From Pedococcus aerophilus (GTDB taxonomy: Bacteria > Actinomycetota > Actinomycetes > Actinomycetales > Dermatophilaceae): a DNA stretch of 64,000 nucleotides. Positions 50,001-57,825 of the stretch are shown piece after piece. The DNA lies in assembly GCF_039532215.1 (NCBI RefSeq), contig NZ_BAAARN010000005.1, positions 62,001 through 126,000 of the forward strand, read 5' to 3'. Positions within the stretch are counted from its first letter, which is position 1; every line of letters starts with the position of its first letter. The position numbers were made by a program, and so were the translations under genes. The notes below the pieces were generated by a model, which had not been told where the DNA came from, searched no databases, and saw nothing but the letters and a program-made list of their open reading frames with translations.

Positions 50001-53000
50001 GTGCGGCCGACGAGGACTTCGAGCTCGGCGCTGGCCCCGATGCTGATGATGAACAGGCGCAGCTCGCCCCTGACGTAGATCTTTCCGGCGAGGAAGAACG
50101 GGTCGAAGCCCAGGATCGCGTCGAAGCCGCCGGCGACCTCGAGGTAGAGCCCGATGCTCTTGCTGCCCATGAGGACGCAGCTGATGTGGAAACCCGTGGC
50201 GATGGCCATCCCGCCGGTGACCGGCGGCAGCACGGGGATGCTCGTGATGCCGTTGCCGTGGACCATGAGGTAGCCGCTGCCGGTGATGACGTCGAGCACC
50301 TGGACCGTCACGCGGTCCTCGTAGGACCCGAGGTCGACCAGCCAGTCCTGCGGGTTGCCGGTGTCGAAGAACGCCGTGACCGGCACCCGGATCTTCAGCA
50401 GGCTCTGGATCTCGTAGGCCGCGACGATGCCGAGGGTGATCGTCCCGCGTCCGAAGTCGATGTCCAGCACGGCGAGGAAGGTCGCGCTCTGGTTGGCGTC
50501 CTTGAGGACCGGAGGCATCTTGAGGACGTCGGCCTTCATCACGAGCAGCAGCCTCGGCCCCGGCACCTCGATGAGGACGATGCCCTTGAGGTTGACCACG
50601 AACCCGCCGTCCACGGTGCCGAGCAGCATGCCGGCGGCGAACGCGTAGGAGCCCGCGGTGTGGGTCCATCCGTCCGGGTGCATGACGTGGCCGCGCTGGA
50701 GCTGCGCCTGGAGCCAGTCGAGCGCTGGGACCGGCCGCGCTGCATACGGGGCCTCGTTGCGGGCGTAGTTGATGCCCACGCCGCCGAGGAAGCCGTAGAT
50801 GCCCAGCCCCGAGTTCCCGAGCAGCAGCGGCACCGGCAGCTCGACCTCTGCACCGATGAGCACTCCGGTGACGCCGTCCCGGGTCTCGACGGCGAGGACG
50901 GCGCTGGCCCGCAGGTTGATCGGGGTGACGGTGAGGTCGAAGTAGCCCTTGAAGCCGAGCGGGGTGAACTCCAGGGATCCCCTGCCGTGCAACGTCCCCG
51001 GCACCTCGATGGAGGCCGCGAGCTTGGTGAGCGTCAGCTCGAACGGGCCGTCGATCCGTGCCCTGATCCGCACGGTCTCGACGGTGACGATGCCGAGGTC
51101 GAGCCCGAGGCCGACCTCCACCTCCATGTACGTGGGGTTGTCTCGGCTGACACGGAAGCCCAGGACGCGCAGCAGCTCGTCGAGCGGGGGGCTGGCGGTG
51201 AGGGCGCCGGCGGGGATGTCGAGGCTGTAGCCCCTGCTCGGGTCGAAGACGGGGACGGGCAGGTAGTCGACGTGGCTGGGGTTCGCAGGGTTGGGGGCGG
51301 TGTCCCACGAGGAGCGCACGCCGATCGCCTTGTACCGCGTGGTGACCGGGTGCTCGGGGTTGACCTTGACGATCGTCAGGTCGAACGTGAAGGTCACCTC
51401 GATGTCGAGCAGGATGCTCACGCTCGTGCCGCGCGGGTCGACCGTGGCAGACCCGTCCGGCGCGATGACCCCCTGGCTGACGACGAGCTCGCCGCCGCGC
51501 AGGATGAGCTTCTGGGTGTTGATGAGGCTGCTGGCGCCCAGGGCGATGCTGCCGAGGGAGACCAGCGCACCGGCGGCCGGGCTGAGCTCGGCGGCGGCCG
51601 AGCTCAGCGGAGCGAGGATGCTCAGTGCGCCGAGGACGTTGAGGGCGTTGGGGTTCGAGTGCGCGAAGTCCATCTGCGCGAGCCCGTCGAGGTCGGCCTC
51701 GGCAGCGCGGAACTCGGCGCTGACGAGCCACGAGTCGCGGTCCTCGGCGATCCGCAGCCGCACGAGGAACGTGCAGATCCCGTCGTTGGGGTTGCGGGTG
51801 CCCTGTCGGAGCGCGGGCTGGGAGTGCTGGCGCAGGGCCGTCTCTGCGGCGGTCTCGATGTCGAACTCGCCGTACACCTCCGCCCGGATGAAGGTGCTGC
51901 GCAACAGCTCGACGCGCACCCCGATCTTGCGGAAGCAGTCCGGGCGACCGCCGGTGGGTGGTGTCCGGTCGACCTCCCGGGCGGGTGGCCGCACGACGCG
52001 TTCGACCCTCGCGGTGATGGTCTCCTCGCCGTTGCCCGCGGTGGTGGCCCTCGCCCGCCACCAGACGCCACTGCCTGCCGCGGGTGGCGGTGTGGTCCCC
52101 TCGACCGAGGCCGTCTGGGCCTTGGCCTGGGTGAACCCCTCGGCGCTTCCCGCGGTGACGTTGGTGAATCCCTTGCTGCGCAACAGGTCCACCATCACGT
52201 CGCGGCGCCGCTCGCTGAGCTTGCGGTTGTACTCCGCGTCCGCGGGGGTGTCGTGCAGCGGACCCTCCCACGACGCATACCCCTTGACTGTCAGGGCCGT
52301 TCCCGCACCGATCTGGGCGATGACCGCCGGGGTGAGCGCCTGGGTCAGTGGCGTCGAGCTGCCGGCGTCGTCGCGGCTCGATGCCTGACCTGTGCGGACG
52401 TTGTCGGGGTTGGTCGCCCACGTGTGCAGCGCCCCGGTGATGGTCGGGTTGAACGGCTCCGGCTTGGCGAACCGGTAGTACGCGTCGATCACCTGTGGCT
52501 GCGTCGCGGGCAACGTGGCCGTGACGTCGACCCGCGCCCCGGCCGCGACCGGGACGTCGGCGGTCGTCGAGGGACCTGCCGAGCCGCCGGCCCACGACCA
52601 GTTCGCAGCGACGGGCGGGTCCGTGGTCAGGCGCACCATCGTCGCCGTGGAGGCTCCCAGCACCTCGCGTATGGCGTGCGGCCGGGTGTTCGTCGGCGTC
52701 ACCTTGACCGTCGAGCTGCCGCCCGTGTCACTGGGATCGGTGCGCCGCATCGCACTCAGGCTGCGGGTGGTCGTGTTGCCCGCGCCGTCGGTCGCCGTGA
52801 CGGTGATGGACAGGCTGCCTGCGGCGGGGACGGTGAGCTCGACGCGGTCGTCGGTGGTGACGGTGCCGTCGACGGTGATGCTGACGCTGATCGGCGCGAG
52901 GCCGCCGGCGGTGTCGACGAAGAGGGTCGCGTGCTCGGGCACCTGGGCCGCCCCGGTGCCGGGGTCGCCGATCCACTCCCCCGACGCAGTGCGGAAGCTC

Positions 53001-53827
53001 ACCGTCATCGTCGGCGTCCCACCGCGGTTGACCACCTCGGCCTCGAAGACGCCGGTGACCCCGGCGTGGACCCCGAGGCCGATCCAGAGGTCGCGGACTC
53101 CTGCGCTGACGGCGACGCCCTGGAGACCGGTCGGGGCGACGAACAGCCGCGCCTCGGGCAGCCAGAAGCCCTGCCAGTCGGCAGGCATCGCCCGGGCCTG
53201 CGCCGGGACGCCGGGTCCGGCCGTCCCCGACAGGTCGAGCACCGCGGTCCGGAAGGCGAAGCCGACGACGTCCGAGGGGCCGACGAGGGCGTGCGGCGGG
53301 TTCATCGAGACGAACTCGTAGATGTGGTCGACGGGGGTGCCGCCCGTCTCTGCCGACAGTAGCTCGACGCCGACCGACTGGCCGGTGAGCTGCTTGGCGC
53401 GGATCCGCAGGGCGGGCAGGGTGAAGGTGACCGGCATGCCGTTGGCCCGCAGCTGGCCCTGGCCGTCGAGCTCGGCTCCGCGCAGGAACGGCAGTCGTAC
53501 CAGCACGATCGGCACGCTCAGGGTGACTCGCCAGCCCCCGTCGCCGACCCCGCCGCTCTGGTGCAGCGCGAGCTGGACGCCGACGGTCGGGTCGGGGAAC
53601 TCGATGGGTGTGGTGCTGGTCGTCCCGCCGTTGCCGAAGCCTCCCGACCCGGGGTCGAGCGTGATCGGTGTCGGCCAGGTCCCCGTGGCGGAGTAGGCGT
53701 GCCAGGTGCCGTCGTCGTCGGTCTGCAGCCCCTCGTCGGTGGCCGTCAGTCCCTGGAGCAGCGGGCGGACCTGGTCGAGGGCGCCGGAGCTCTGCGCTCC
53801 CGCGGGGAGCTCGTCCCAGAGCGACAC
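47045..53827 (-). CDS. Giant protein (2260 aa) with an OmpA-like segment and a DUF6603-like beta core
   Basis: GTG 53827 has GGAGG seven bases upstream. No signal peptide is present. Residues about 1-400 are beta-rich with an Ig-like block (SITVTATDGAGNTTTRS). About 505-575 resemble an OmpA-type peptidoglycan-binding fold (VKGYASWEGP, then YNRKLSERRRDVMVDLLRS). About 730-762 form a hydrophobic helical stretch. About 880-1310 are regular hydrophobic beta strands (LEFTPLGFKGYFDLTV, GLGIYGFLGGVGINYARN, GEVCGEVDFFFFSVKGCVSL) reminiscent of the DUF6603 proteins I remember. The last 950 residues are beta-rich with scattered Cys. Function unknown; an envelope, particle or tail-like structural role is a guess. 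Confidence 0.8.
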   Translation of the reverse strand: MSLWDELPAGAQSSGALDQVRPLLQGLTATDEGLQTDDDGTWHAYSATGTWPTPITLDPGSGGFGNGGTTSTTPIEFPDPTVGVQLALHQSGGVGDGGWRVTLSVPIVLVRLPFLRGAELDGQGQLRANGMPVTFTLPALRIRAKQLTGQSVGVELLSAETGGTPVDHIYEFVSMNPPHALVGPSDVVGFAFRTAVLDLSGTAGPGVPAQARAMPADWQGFWLPEARLFVAPTGLQGVAVSAGVRDLWIGLGVHAGVTGVFEAEVVNRGGTPTMTVSFRTASGEWIGDPGTGAAQVPEHATLFVDTAGGLAPISVSITVDGTVTTDDRVELTVPAAGSLSITVTATDGAGNTTTRSLSAMRRTDPSDTGGSSTVKVTPTNTRPHAIREVLGASTATMVRLTTDPPVAANWSWAGGSAGPSTTADVPVAAGARVDVTATLPATQPQVIDAYYRFAKPEPFNPTITGALHTWATNPDNVRTGQASSRDDAGSSTPLTQALTPAVIAQIGAGTALTVKGYASWEGPLHDTPADAEYNRKLSERRRDVMVDLLRSKGFTNVTAGSAEGFTQAKAQTASVEGTTPPPAAGSGVWWRARATTAGNGEETITARVERVVRPPAREVDRTPPTGGRPDCFRKIGVRVELLRSTFIRAEVYGEFDIETAAETALRQHSQPALRQGTRNPNDGICTFLVRLRIAEDRDSWLVSAEFRAAEADLDGLAQMDFAHSNPNALNVLGALSILAPLSSAAAELSPAAGALVSLGSIALGASSLINTQKLILRGGELVVSQGVIAPDGSATVDPRGTSVSILLDIEVTFTFDLTIVKVNPEHPVTTRYKAIGVRSSWDTAPNPANPSHVDYLPVPVFDPSRGYSLDIPAGALTASPPLDELLRVLGFRVSRDNPTYMEVEVGLGLDLGIVTVETVRIRARIDGPFELTLTKLAASIEVPGTLHGRGSLEFTPLGFKGYFDLTVTPINLRASAVLAVETRDGVTGVLIGAEVELPVPLLLGNSGLGIYGFLGGVGINYARNEAPYAARPVPALDWLQAQLQRGHVMHPDGWTHTAGSYAFAAGMLLGTVDGGFVVNLKGIVLIEVPGPRLLLVMKADVLKMPPVLKDANQSATFLAVLDIDFGRGTITLGIVAAYEIQSLLKIRVPVTAFFDTGNPQDWLVDLGSYEDRVTVQVLDVITGSGYLMVHGNGITSIPVLPPVTGGMAIATGFHISCVLMGSKSIGLYLEVAGGFDAILGFDPFFLAGKIYVRGELRLFIISIGASAELEVLVGRTTPSSPDITYVHGEVCGEVDFFFFSVKGCVSLTIGSKPSETLTPPPLVAGVSLVSRSPALVEGTGGQRSIDGKLADALGDGVAGAAPTVPLDAIPVVLFNTAPSVAGPVLGGTPLGNSGARPWVRLGDRWWTYQVTSVTLTGDLQPAAPAGKTPSSWWKQTSPADPSSGPALALLNWLPTPFSRALPYGEALTTSVTDRWGTACNPAAPPASVLWTFDGKPPGASTVGWNLTGIPWPDPPDTLRTRPVHADCDVTEAWRTGDAAIDLLQGTSPAVVVGDSVRCCEKAPGRPQPDPLKGWVATAGSTFSHRALATDERAWTEVATALADGASLGDVQATRLMQGWDPALGLAVGVGGGRAAGMAVGRAASTGLGCEGRILRSPVLDSDQPAPRGTESDMERVKRAWDRLRFTPGDLRDTLRIAPGGGAGDVTLLLLVPEEIFVERLVVRWLDAKGQVLDERGLSSDDRVDADNPLPATWVDGDGPWADPVCRAGQVAARTAARATWRQTLVLVHSRDLRDVATIEIGWDATQFPKDQEPPAFHLVAMTGVVTSEATRWEWDTSVVTSEQEAISTALAQDPDDHALLVPGRSYTVTVDWKAASVKQDAEPTVAPTWDGGHTDSYRFAADGQDESPKDLSPWLLATAPGMDDVGVLCAEPIRIALATQNVTALFDAYGKELRVIVLAASGKHPVPPGGGAPGSAFAVALQRDGVFLKEARGLAVTTPWEEAVVEVLSQGQQCIDLSGERTHHDVLELPYDLEPLTDYLIDIHAVPKGAPAGARALVHRIGFTTSAFGTVAQLAGLLREARWRHTVVPAIGPLAALPDAPTGDQLDTAFQAAGLTVPQTPGAPVVQVLWSTDAVPTPLAVLVECSETLWRNRLMPTKVQGPVDSVDPTHHWWAARPTDWLSLRASTSAAPAGSLPAAGITRIIRGPGLGRAVVLLDAGARGKRVALDLVVAADALANASESRALAVDVPLQRAPWEEEL

Positions 53828-54147
53828 GACACACCTCCCGGAGCGGGTGCGGGCACGACGGAGGACAGCCGGTCAGGGCGTCCGAGAAGAGGTCGGCCGC
53901 AGGTACCCCCTCGCAGCCAATCCCCAGCGAATGCAAGCCAATGGTGCTCTCTGCAGGTAACCAGCGGGCAGCGCTCCGGGTCAACGACCTGTCACAGAGC
54001 CGACACCCGTGCCATCCCATACGCCGACAATCCGGACGCCGGCCGACGCGCCGCGCTCGTGCTCGTGTCGCAGATCGTCACCGGCGCGCCCGACGGCCAC
54101 GGGCGCGAGGTGCGGACGCTCCACCTCTCCCACCGTGCACTGTCGGG

Positions 54148-54186
54148 GCTACGTCATTGAACGCGCTGTGCGTTCAATGACGTAGC
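54148..54186. terminator. Perfect 17-bp stem hairpin between the Tad and giant operons
   Basis: GCTACGTCATTGAACGC (54148-54164) pairs fully with 54170-54186 around a GCTGT loop. It is 111 bases past the end of the Tad operon and 320 bases before the giant gene start. There is no T-tract on either side. Less G+C-rich than its surroundings. It may end the Tad transcript, or be a DNA-level palindrome. Confidence 0.6.
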
Positions 54187-54205
54187 GTCCACACTCGCTC
54201 CCGCT

Positions 54206-54273
54206 GCCCTGCTCAGGTGCCGTGCCCCAGTGTCCTGCTCAGGTGCCCTGCCCCAGTGCCCTGCTCAGGCGCC
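54206..54273. repeat. 26-bp tandem repeat, 2.6 copies
   Basis: The unit, containing CCTGCTCAGGTGCC then TGCCCCAGT, starts at 54206 and 54232, with a partial copy at 54258-54273. Copies differ at two or three bases. It lies directly downstream of the Tad operon stop. Confidence 0.75.
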
Positions 54274-54296
54274 GGCCACCCGCCTCGTGGTTGCTC

Positions 54297-54806
54297 TCAC
54301 TGTCGGAGCTCGGCCCTGGCCCGCGACTCCACCGAGATGGTCACCGATCCACCCAGGGCATCGAGCAGTTCCCCGACGAGGGGCAGGTCGGCCTCGCCGG
54401 TCAACCGCACCACCGCGGTCCGGCCGTCGGGACTACCTGTGCCGTCGCTGACGGTCCAGGCGTTCATGCCCACGGGCAGCGGGCGTTCGGCGAGGTAGCG
54501 CTGGGCCGTGAGCGCGACGGTGGCGTCGTTCACGGGCACCGACTGCTCGATGCCTTCTTGGTACGCACCGAGGTCAAGGGAGTCGGCAGCATCGAGGGCA
54601 GCACCATCGGCGGCGTCGAGCAGGCGCATCCGTGACAGCTGGGCGGAGGTCACGGCGATGGTCCCGACGATCAGCAGGATGGCCACGACCGTGTAGCCGA
54701 GGACGAGGATGCCGACCTGACCGCCCTCGCCTCGTCGCAGCAGCGATCGCCGCGCTCGGGAGGCCGCTCGTGGGATCTCGCCCACCCACGGAGATCGTGG
54801 TGTCAC
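54297..54806 (-). CDS. TadG-like pilus-associated membrane protein
   Basis: The 169-residue protein has a basic N-terminus, then GEGGQVGILVLGYTVVAILL with a prepilin-like Gly before the single membrane helix (about 32-53), and an extracytoplasmic domain rich in Ala/Asp (LLDAADGAALDAADSL). This matches the short TadE/TadG-like protein ending actinobacterial tad loci (Rv3654c position). The GTG start 54806 overlaps the upstream gene stop. Probably a minor pilin-like or assembly component. Confidence 0.78.
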   Translation of the reverse strand: MTPRSPWVGEIPRAASRARRSLLRRGEGGQVGILVLGYTVVAILLIVGTIAVTSAQLSRMRLLDAADGAALDAADSLDLGAYQEGIEQSVPVNDATVALTAQRYLAERPLPVGMNAWTVSDGTGSPDGRTAVVRLTGEADLPLVGELLDALGGSVTISVESRARAELRQ

Positions 54807-55285
54807 GGGCCCGCCCGGAACCGGTCGACGACCGCGACGTGGCTCGCCGACACCGGCACCTCGAGCGGCACCAGGTCTCTCGCGAACGCCGGGACCAGTG
54901 GCAGCGGCACCGTCACGGTCGCCACCATCTCGATCCTGCCCTCTGGCCGAAGGCACGGCGTCCCGTCGCACTCCATCGTCAGCACTCCCTCGCCAGCGCG
55001 GAAACCTTGGTCCTCGAACGCGATCGAGGCAGCACCCAGCGCTCGCGGCTCGGCCGCCTCCACCGTCCTGGCCGTGACGAAACCTCGTGCCGCTTCACGC
55101 GCCGCAGCCGACGCGGCATACGCACCGGCTTGCAGGCGCGCCATCGTCATCACGAGGTAGATCAACGGCACGAGCATGAGCACCCCGAGGACGACGAACT
55201 CGACGACGGCACTTCCGCACTCGCCGTCGCGTCGCCGGAGCACGAGACGACACCAGAGGGCTGGCCGGCGCAGGCGCAGGATCAC
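54803..55285 (-). CDS. TadE-family pseudopilin
   Basis: The 160-residue protein has the motif GSAVVEFVVLGVLMLVPLIYL: a Gly followed by Glu at the fifth position and a membrane helix, the TadE/prepilin-peptidase cleavage pattern. The outer domain carries two Cys in MECDGTPCL that could form a disulfide. Coupled by four-base overlaps to the genes on both sides. Expected as a minor pseudopilin of the Flp pilus. Confidence 0.8.
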   Translation of the reverse strand: MILRLRRPALWCRLVLRRRDGECGSAVVEFVVLGVLMLVPLIYLVMTMARLQAGAYAASAAAREAARGFVTARTVEAAEPRALGAASIAFEDQGFRAGEGVLTMECDGTPCLRPEGRIEMVATVTVPLPLVPAFARDLVPLEVPVSASHVAVVDRFRAGP

Positions 55286-55731
55286 TGGGACTCCAGGAAG
55301 GCCCGGCCCACGACGTCGAGGCTCCGATCGGGTCCGAGCGGCCCGAGCACGGGCAGGGGCGCGCGCACCCGCACCGAGACGACCTGGACCCCGGCAGCCT
55401 GCGCGGTGCTCACGGTGACGTCGCCGGCGAAACGCGCAGACAGGGACGAGCTGATGAGCTCGCGTGTCCGCTCGGCTCCGTCCTCGGGACGAGCGCCGTC
55501 TCGAGCCCCGAGCCGAGCCCCCTCGGAGGCGCAGGAGATGAGGGTGTTGCGGACGTGCAGCGCCAGCCCGAGCTGGAACACGGCGAGGAACAGCAGGGTG
55601 ACGAGCGCAGACACCATCGCGAAGTCGGCGACGGCCGCCCCCGACTCACCCGTCGGGCAGCGACGACCTCGCGCCGCGAGTCCGAGCCCTAGCCGTCCTC
55701 GCGCCGTCACCGGGCCACCACCCGCCGGCAT
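55282..55731 (-). CDS. TadE/TadF-like pseudopilin
   Basis: The 149-residue protein has GAAVADFAMVSALVTLLFLAVFQLGLALHVRNTL, in which Asp takes the place of the TadE Glu after the Gly, followed by a membrane helix (about 33-55). The helix continues into the typical NTLISCASEGARLGA. ATG 55731 is three bases after the Flp-like stop. Role as the second minor pseudopilin of the pilus. Confidence 0.82.
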   Translation of the reverse strand: MPAGGGPVTARGRLGLGLAARGRRCPTGESGAAVADFAMVSALVTLLFLAVFQLGLALHVRNTLISCASEGARLGARDGARPEDGAERTRELISSSLSARFAGDVTVSTAQAAGVQVVSVRVRAPLPVLGPLGPDRSLDVVGRAFLESQ

Positions 55732-55734
55732 CGC

Positions 55735-55935
55735 TCAGGGGCCGGAGACGGTGTTCATCGCGCGGCTGAACAGGGCGCGCAGCTGGTCGTCGGCCACGGT
55801 CCACAGCACGGCCACCAGCCCTGCCGTCATCAGGGTGATCATCACCCAGCCGGGGACGTCGCCTCGCTCGCCGCGTCGGACGGCGATATGGAGTGACAGC
55901 TGCGCGTGGGTCAGCGCCTTGGTGAGCACGGTCAT
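55735..55935 (-). CDS. Small Flp-type pilin candidate
   Basis: The 66-residue protein has a charged leader (RRGERG), then a hydrophobic segment GWVMITLMTAGLVAVLWTVA and a short amphipathic tail. Size and place between tadC and the tadE genes match the Flp pilin (Rv3656c position). The usual Glu five residues after the cleavage Gly is not present (DVPGW), so processing may differ. AAAGG lies seven bases before the ATG. Confidence 0.7.
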   Translation of the reverse strand: MTVLTKALTHAQLSLHIAVRRGERGDVPGWVMITLMTAGLVAVLWTVADDQLRALFSRAMNTVSGP

Positions 55936-55957
55936 GGTCGTACCTTTCGTCGAGCCA

Positions 55958-56911
55958 TCAGAGGGAGAACCGGAGGAACGAGAAGCCGGGGTAGATCGCG
56001 AAGAGCACCGTGATGGGCAGCACGAGGAAGACGACGGGGATCATCATCGCGATCTCCTTCTTGCCACCGGCCTCCATCACCGCCCGTCGCCCGGTCTCGC
56101 GGACGTCCTGCGCCTGGGCCCGCAGCACATCGGCCAACGGGGTGCCTCGTTCGACGGCGATGATCATGCCGTCGACGAACCGGGCCAGGCTGATTAGGCC
56201 GGTGCGGTCGGCCAGACCCTGCAACGCCGTCGGGAGGTTGGCTCCGGCGCGCGCGTCGGCCAGGCACCGACCGAGCTCGTAGGACAGCTCACCGTGCGAG
56301 AGGCGACAGACCCGTTCGAGGGCACCGACCGCTCCCTCCCCGGCGCCGACGGCGAGGGCGAGCAGCTCGGCGATCGTGGGGAACTCGGCGAGCATCCGCT
56401 CCTCGCGACGGTTCGCCTCACGGCTGAGCCACTGGTCGCGGGCCACGACGCCGACACCGGCACCACAGAGGGTCACGATGACGGCGGGACCGACCGACCC
56501 GCCGTTGCCCAGCCACAGGCTGACGCCGAGCACGAGCCCTGCCACGAGCCCGGCGGCGCCCCAGAGCACCTGCTCGGCCCGGAACCGGTCCACGTCCGCC
56601 GGTCGTCCGGCGCGCAGCAGGCGGCGGCGCACGGACGCCGACCCACCCAGGACGCGCTCGATCCTGGCGGCCAGGTCAGCCACCAGCGGTCTCGCGAGCA
56701 CCCCCAGCGCACCGGCCCCCGCGACCTGGCGGCCGGCGAGGAGCCGGGACGGGCGTGGGGCGTCACGCAGGTAGGGCAGCACGCGGTCGTCCAGGGTCGC
56801 CCTGCGACGGCGTGGCAGTCCGGCCCAGGTCAGCAGCAGCCCCAGCCCGAGGCCGAGTCCGATGGCCGCACCCGGCAGGGAGACGGACAGGCTGGTCACG
56901 ACGCCGGTCAC
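55958..56911 (-). CDS. tadC: Tad pilus inner-membrane platform protein TadC (T2SS-F family)
   Basis: The 317-residue protein has membrane helices near 10-30, 115-155 and the C-terminus (FLVLPITVLFAIYPGFSFL), and a T2SSF cytoplasmic domain with FPTIAELLALAVGAGEGAVGALERV and RFVDGMIIAVERGTPLADVLRAQAQDVRETGRR. It forms the platform with TadB that the TadA ATPase drives. The GTG start overlaps the tadB stop. Confidence 0.88.
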   Translation of the reverse strand: MTGVVTSLSVSLPGAAIGLGLGLGLLLTWAGLPRRRRATLDDRVLPYLRDAPRPSRLLAGRQVAGAGALGVLARPLVADLAARIERVLGGSASVRRRLLRAGRPADVDRFRAEQVLWGAAGLVAGLVLGVSLWLGNGGSVGPAVIVTLCGAGVGVVARDQWLSREANRREERMLAEFPTIAELLALAVGAGEGAVGALERVCRLSHGELSYELGRCLADARAGANLPTALQGLADRTGLISLARFVDGMIIAVERGTPLADVLRAQAQDVRETGRRAVMEAGGKKEIAMMIPVVFLVLPITVLFAIYPGFSFLRFSL

Positions 56912-57816
56912 CGGAGCACCCGCTCATCCTCGGGGAGGCGCCCGATGTGGATCATGATGCGGTAGGCGGCCACCGAGACCGCGGCCCCCACGAGGAGGAC
57001 CATCGCGCCCGTGGGGCTGGCGTAGGCCTGGATCGACTCGGGCCGGGTGCACAGCATCGCCAGCACGATCCACGGCGCCGCCACCGCGAGGCGTGCGGCG
57101 TTGACCGTCCACCCCTGACGGGTCTCGAGCTCGGCCCGGGTGCGACTGTCCTCACGCAGGAACGTGGACAGCGTCCGCAGGAGCCTGCCGAGGTCGCTGC
57201 CGCCGACCTCGCGCGCGATCCGCAGCGACTCGACGAGCCGGTCCCCCACCGGGTCGCTGAGCCGGACCTTGAGCAGGTCGAGGCTCTCGTGGAACCGGCC
57301 CGTGGTGCGATAGTCCTCCGCGAAGGCCCGGAACGCGGGGCGCAGCTCCTCGGGACCTCGACGGCCCAGCTGGCTCAGTGCCTCGGGCAGGGCGAGGCCG
57401 GCACGCACTGCCGAGGCGATGTTGTCGACCGCATCCGGCCACAGCTCCCGCAGGCTGGCCCGCCTGCGCCGTGCCCTCATCCGGACCAGCGCCAGGGGTG
57501 CGTACCCAGCCATTGCGGCGAAGCACAGCGCCACGGGGACGACGCCGGTCGTCGCAAGAACGATCAGGACCACGACGCCGAAGGCGATGAAGCAGGCACT
57601 GACCAGGCTGCGCGGACCGACGGAGTCGTATCCCGCCTGCACGAGCTCGTCGCGCAGGCGGTCCGACACCGTGACGCGCGGCGCGGCGTCGACCCGTGGA
57701 GCGGGCACCCACGCGGACCACCAGATGCAGAACAACCCGCACCCGAGCAGCAGCCCGACGAGCGTGCCGGTCGCACTTCCGCCCACGGCCGCGACGACGT
57801 CACCGAGTCCTCCCAC
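56908..57816 (-). CDS. tadB: Tad pilus inner-membrane platform protein TadB (T2SS-F family)
   Basis: The 302-residue protein has an N-terminal helix (about 13-33), paired helices at about 88-115, a T2SSF domain (LWPDAVDNIASAVRAGLALPEALSQL) and two C-terminal helices. It starts GTG, nine bases after tadA. It acts with TadC as the pilus assembly platform. Confidence 0.88.
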   Translation of the reverse strand: MGGLGDVVAAVGGSATGTLVGLLLGCGLFCIWWSAWVPAPRVDAAPRVTVSDRLRDELVQAGYDSVGPRSLVSACFIAFGVVVLIVLATTGVVPVALCFAAMAGYAPLALVRMRARRRRASLRELWPDAVDNIASAVRAGLALPEALSQLGRRGPEELRPAFRAFAEDYRTTGRFHESLDLLKVRLSDPVGDRLVESLRIAREVGGSDLGRLLRTLSTFLREDSRTRAELETRQGWTVNAARLAVAAPWIVLAMLCTRPESIQAYASPTGAMVLLVGAAVSVAAYRIMIHIGRLPEDERVLR

Positions 57817-57825
57817 GTCGTCGCC

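Larger units (their letters stand above)
53828..54296. other. Gene-free gap upstream of the giant operon
   Basis: These 469 bases contain a direct repeat AGCCAAT at 53915 and 53936 (21 bases, two helix turns, apart), about 90-115 bases upstream of the giant gene, then a very strong hairpin at 54148 and 26-bp tandem repeats at 54206. I find no credible coding sequence. The giant operon's promoter should be here, but no clear -10/-35 pair stands out. Confidence 0.6.

Noticed and set aside
49967-53362. Plus-strand open frame of over 1100 codons opposite the 2260-residue gene
   Set aside because: Asp/Val/Glu/Gly-rich shadow of the minus-strand codon pattern. The minus-strand frame has a ribosome-binding site, coupling to its neighbour and sensible protein structure.
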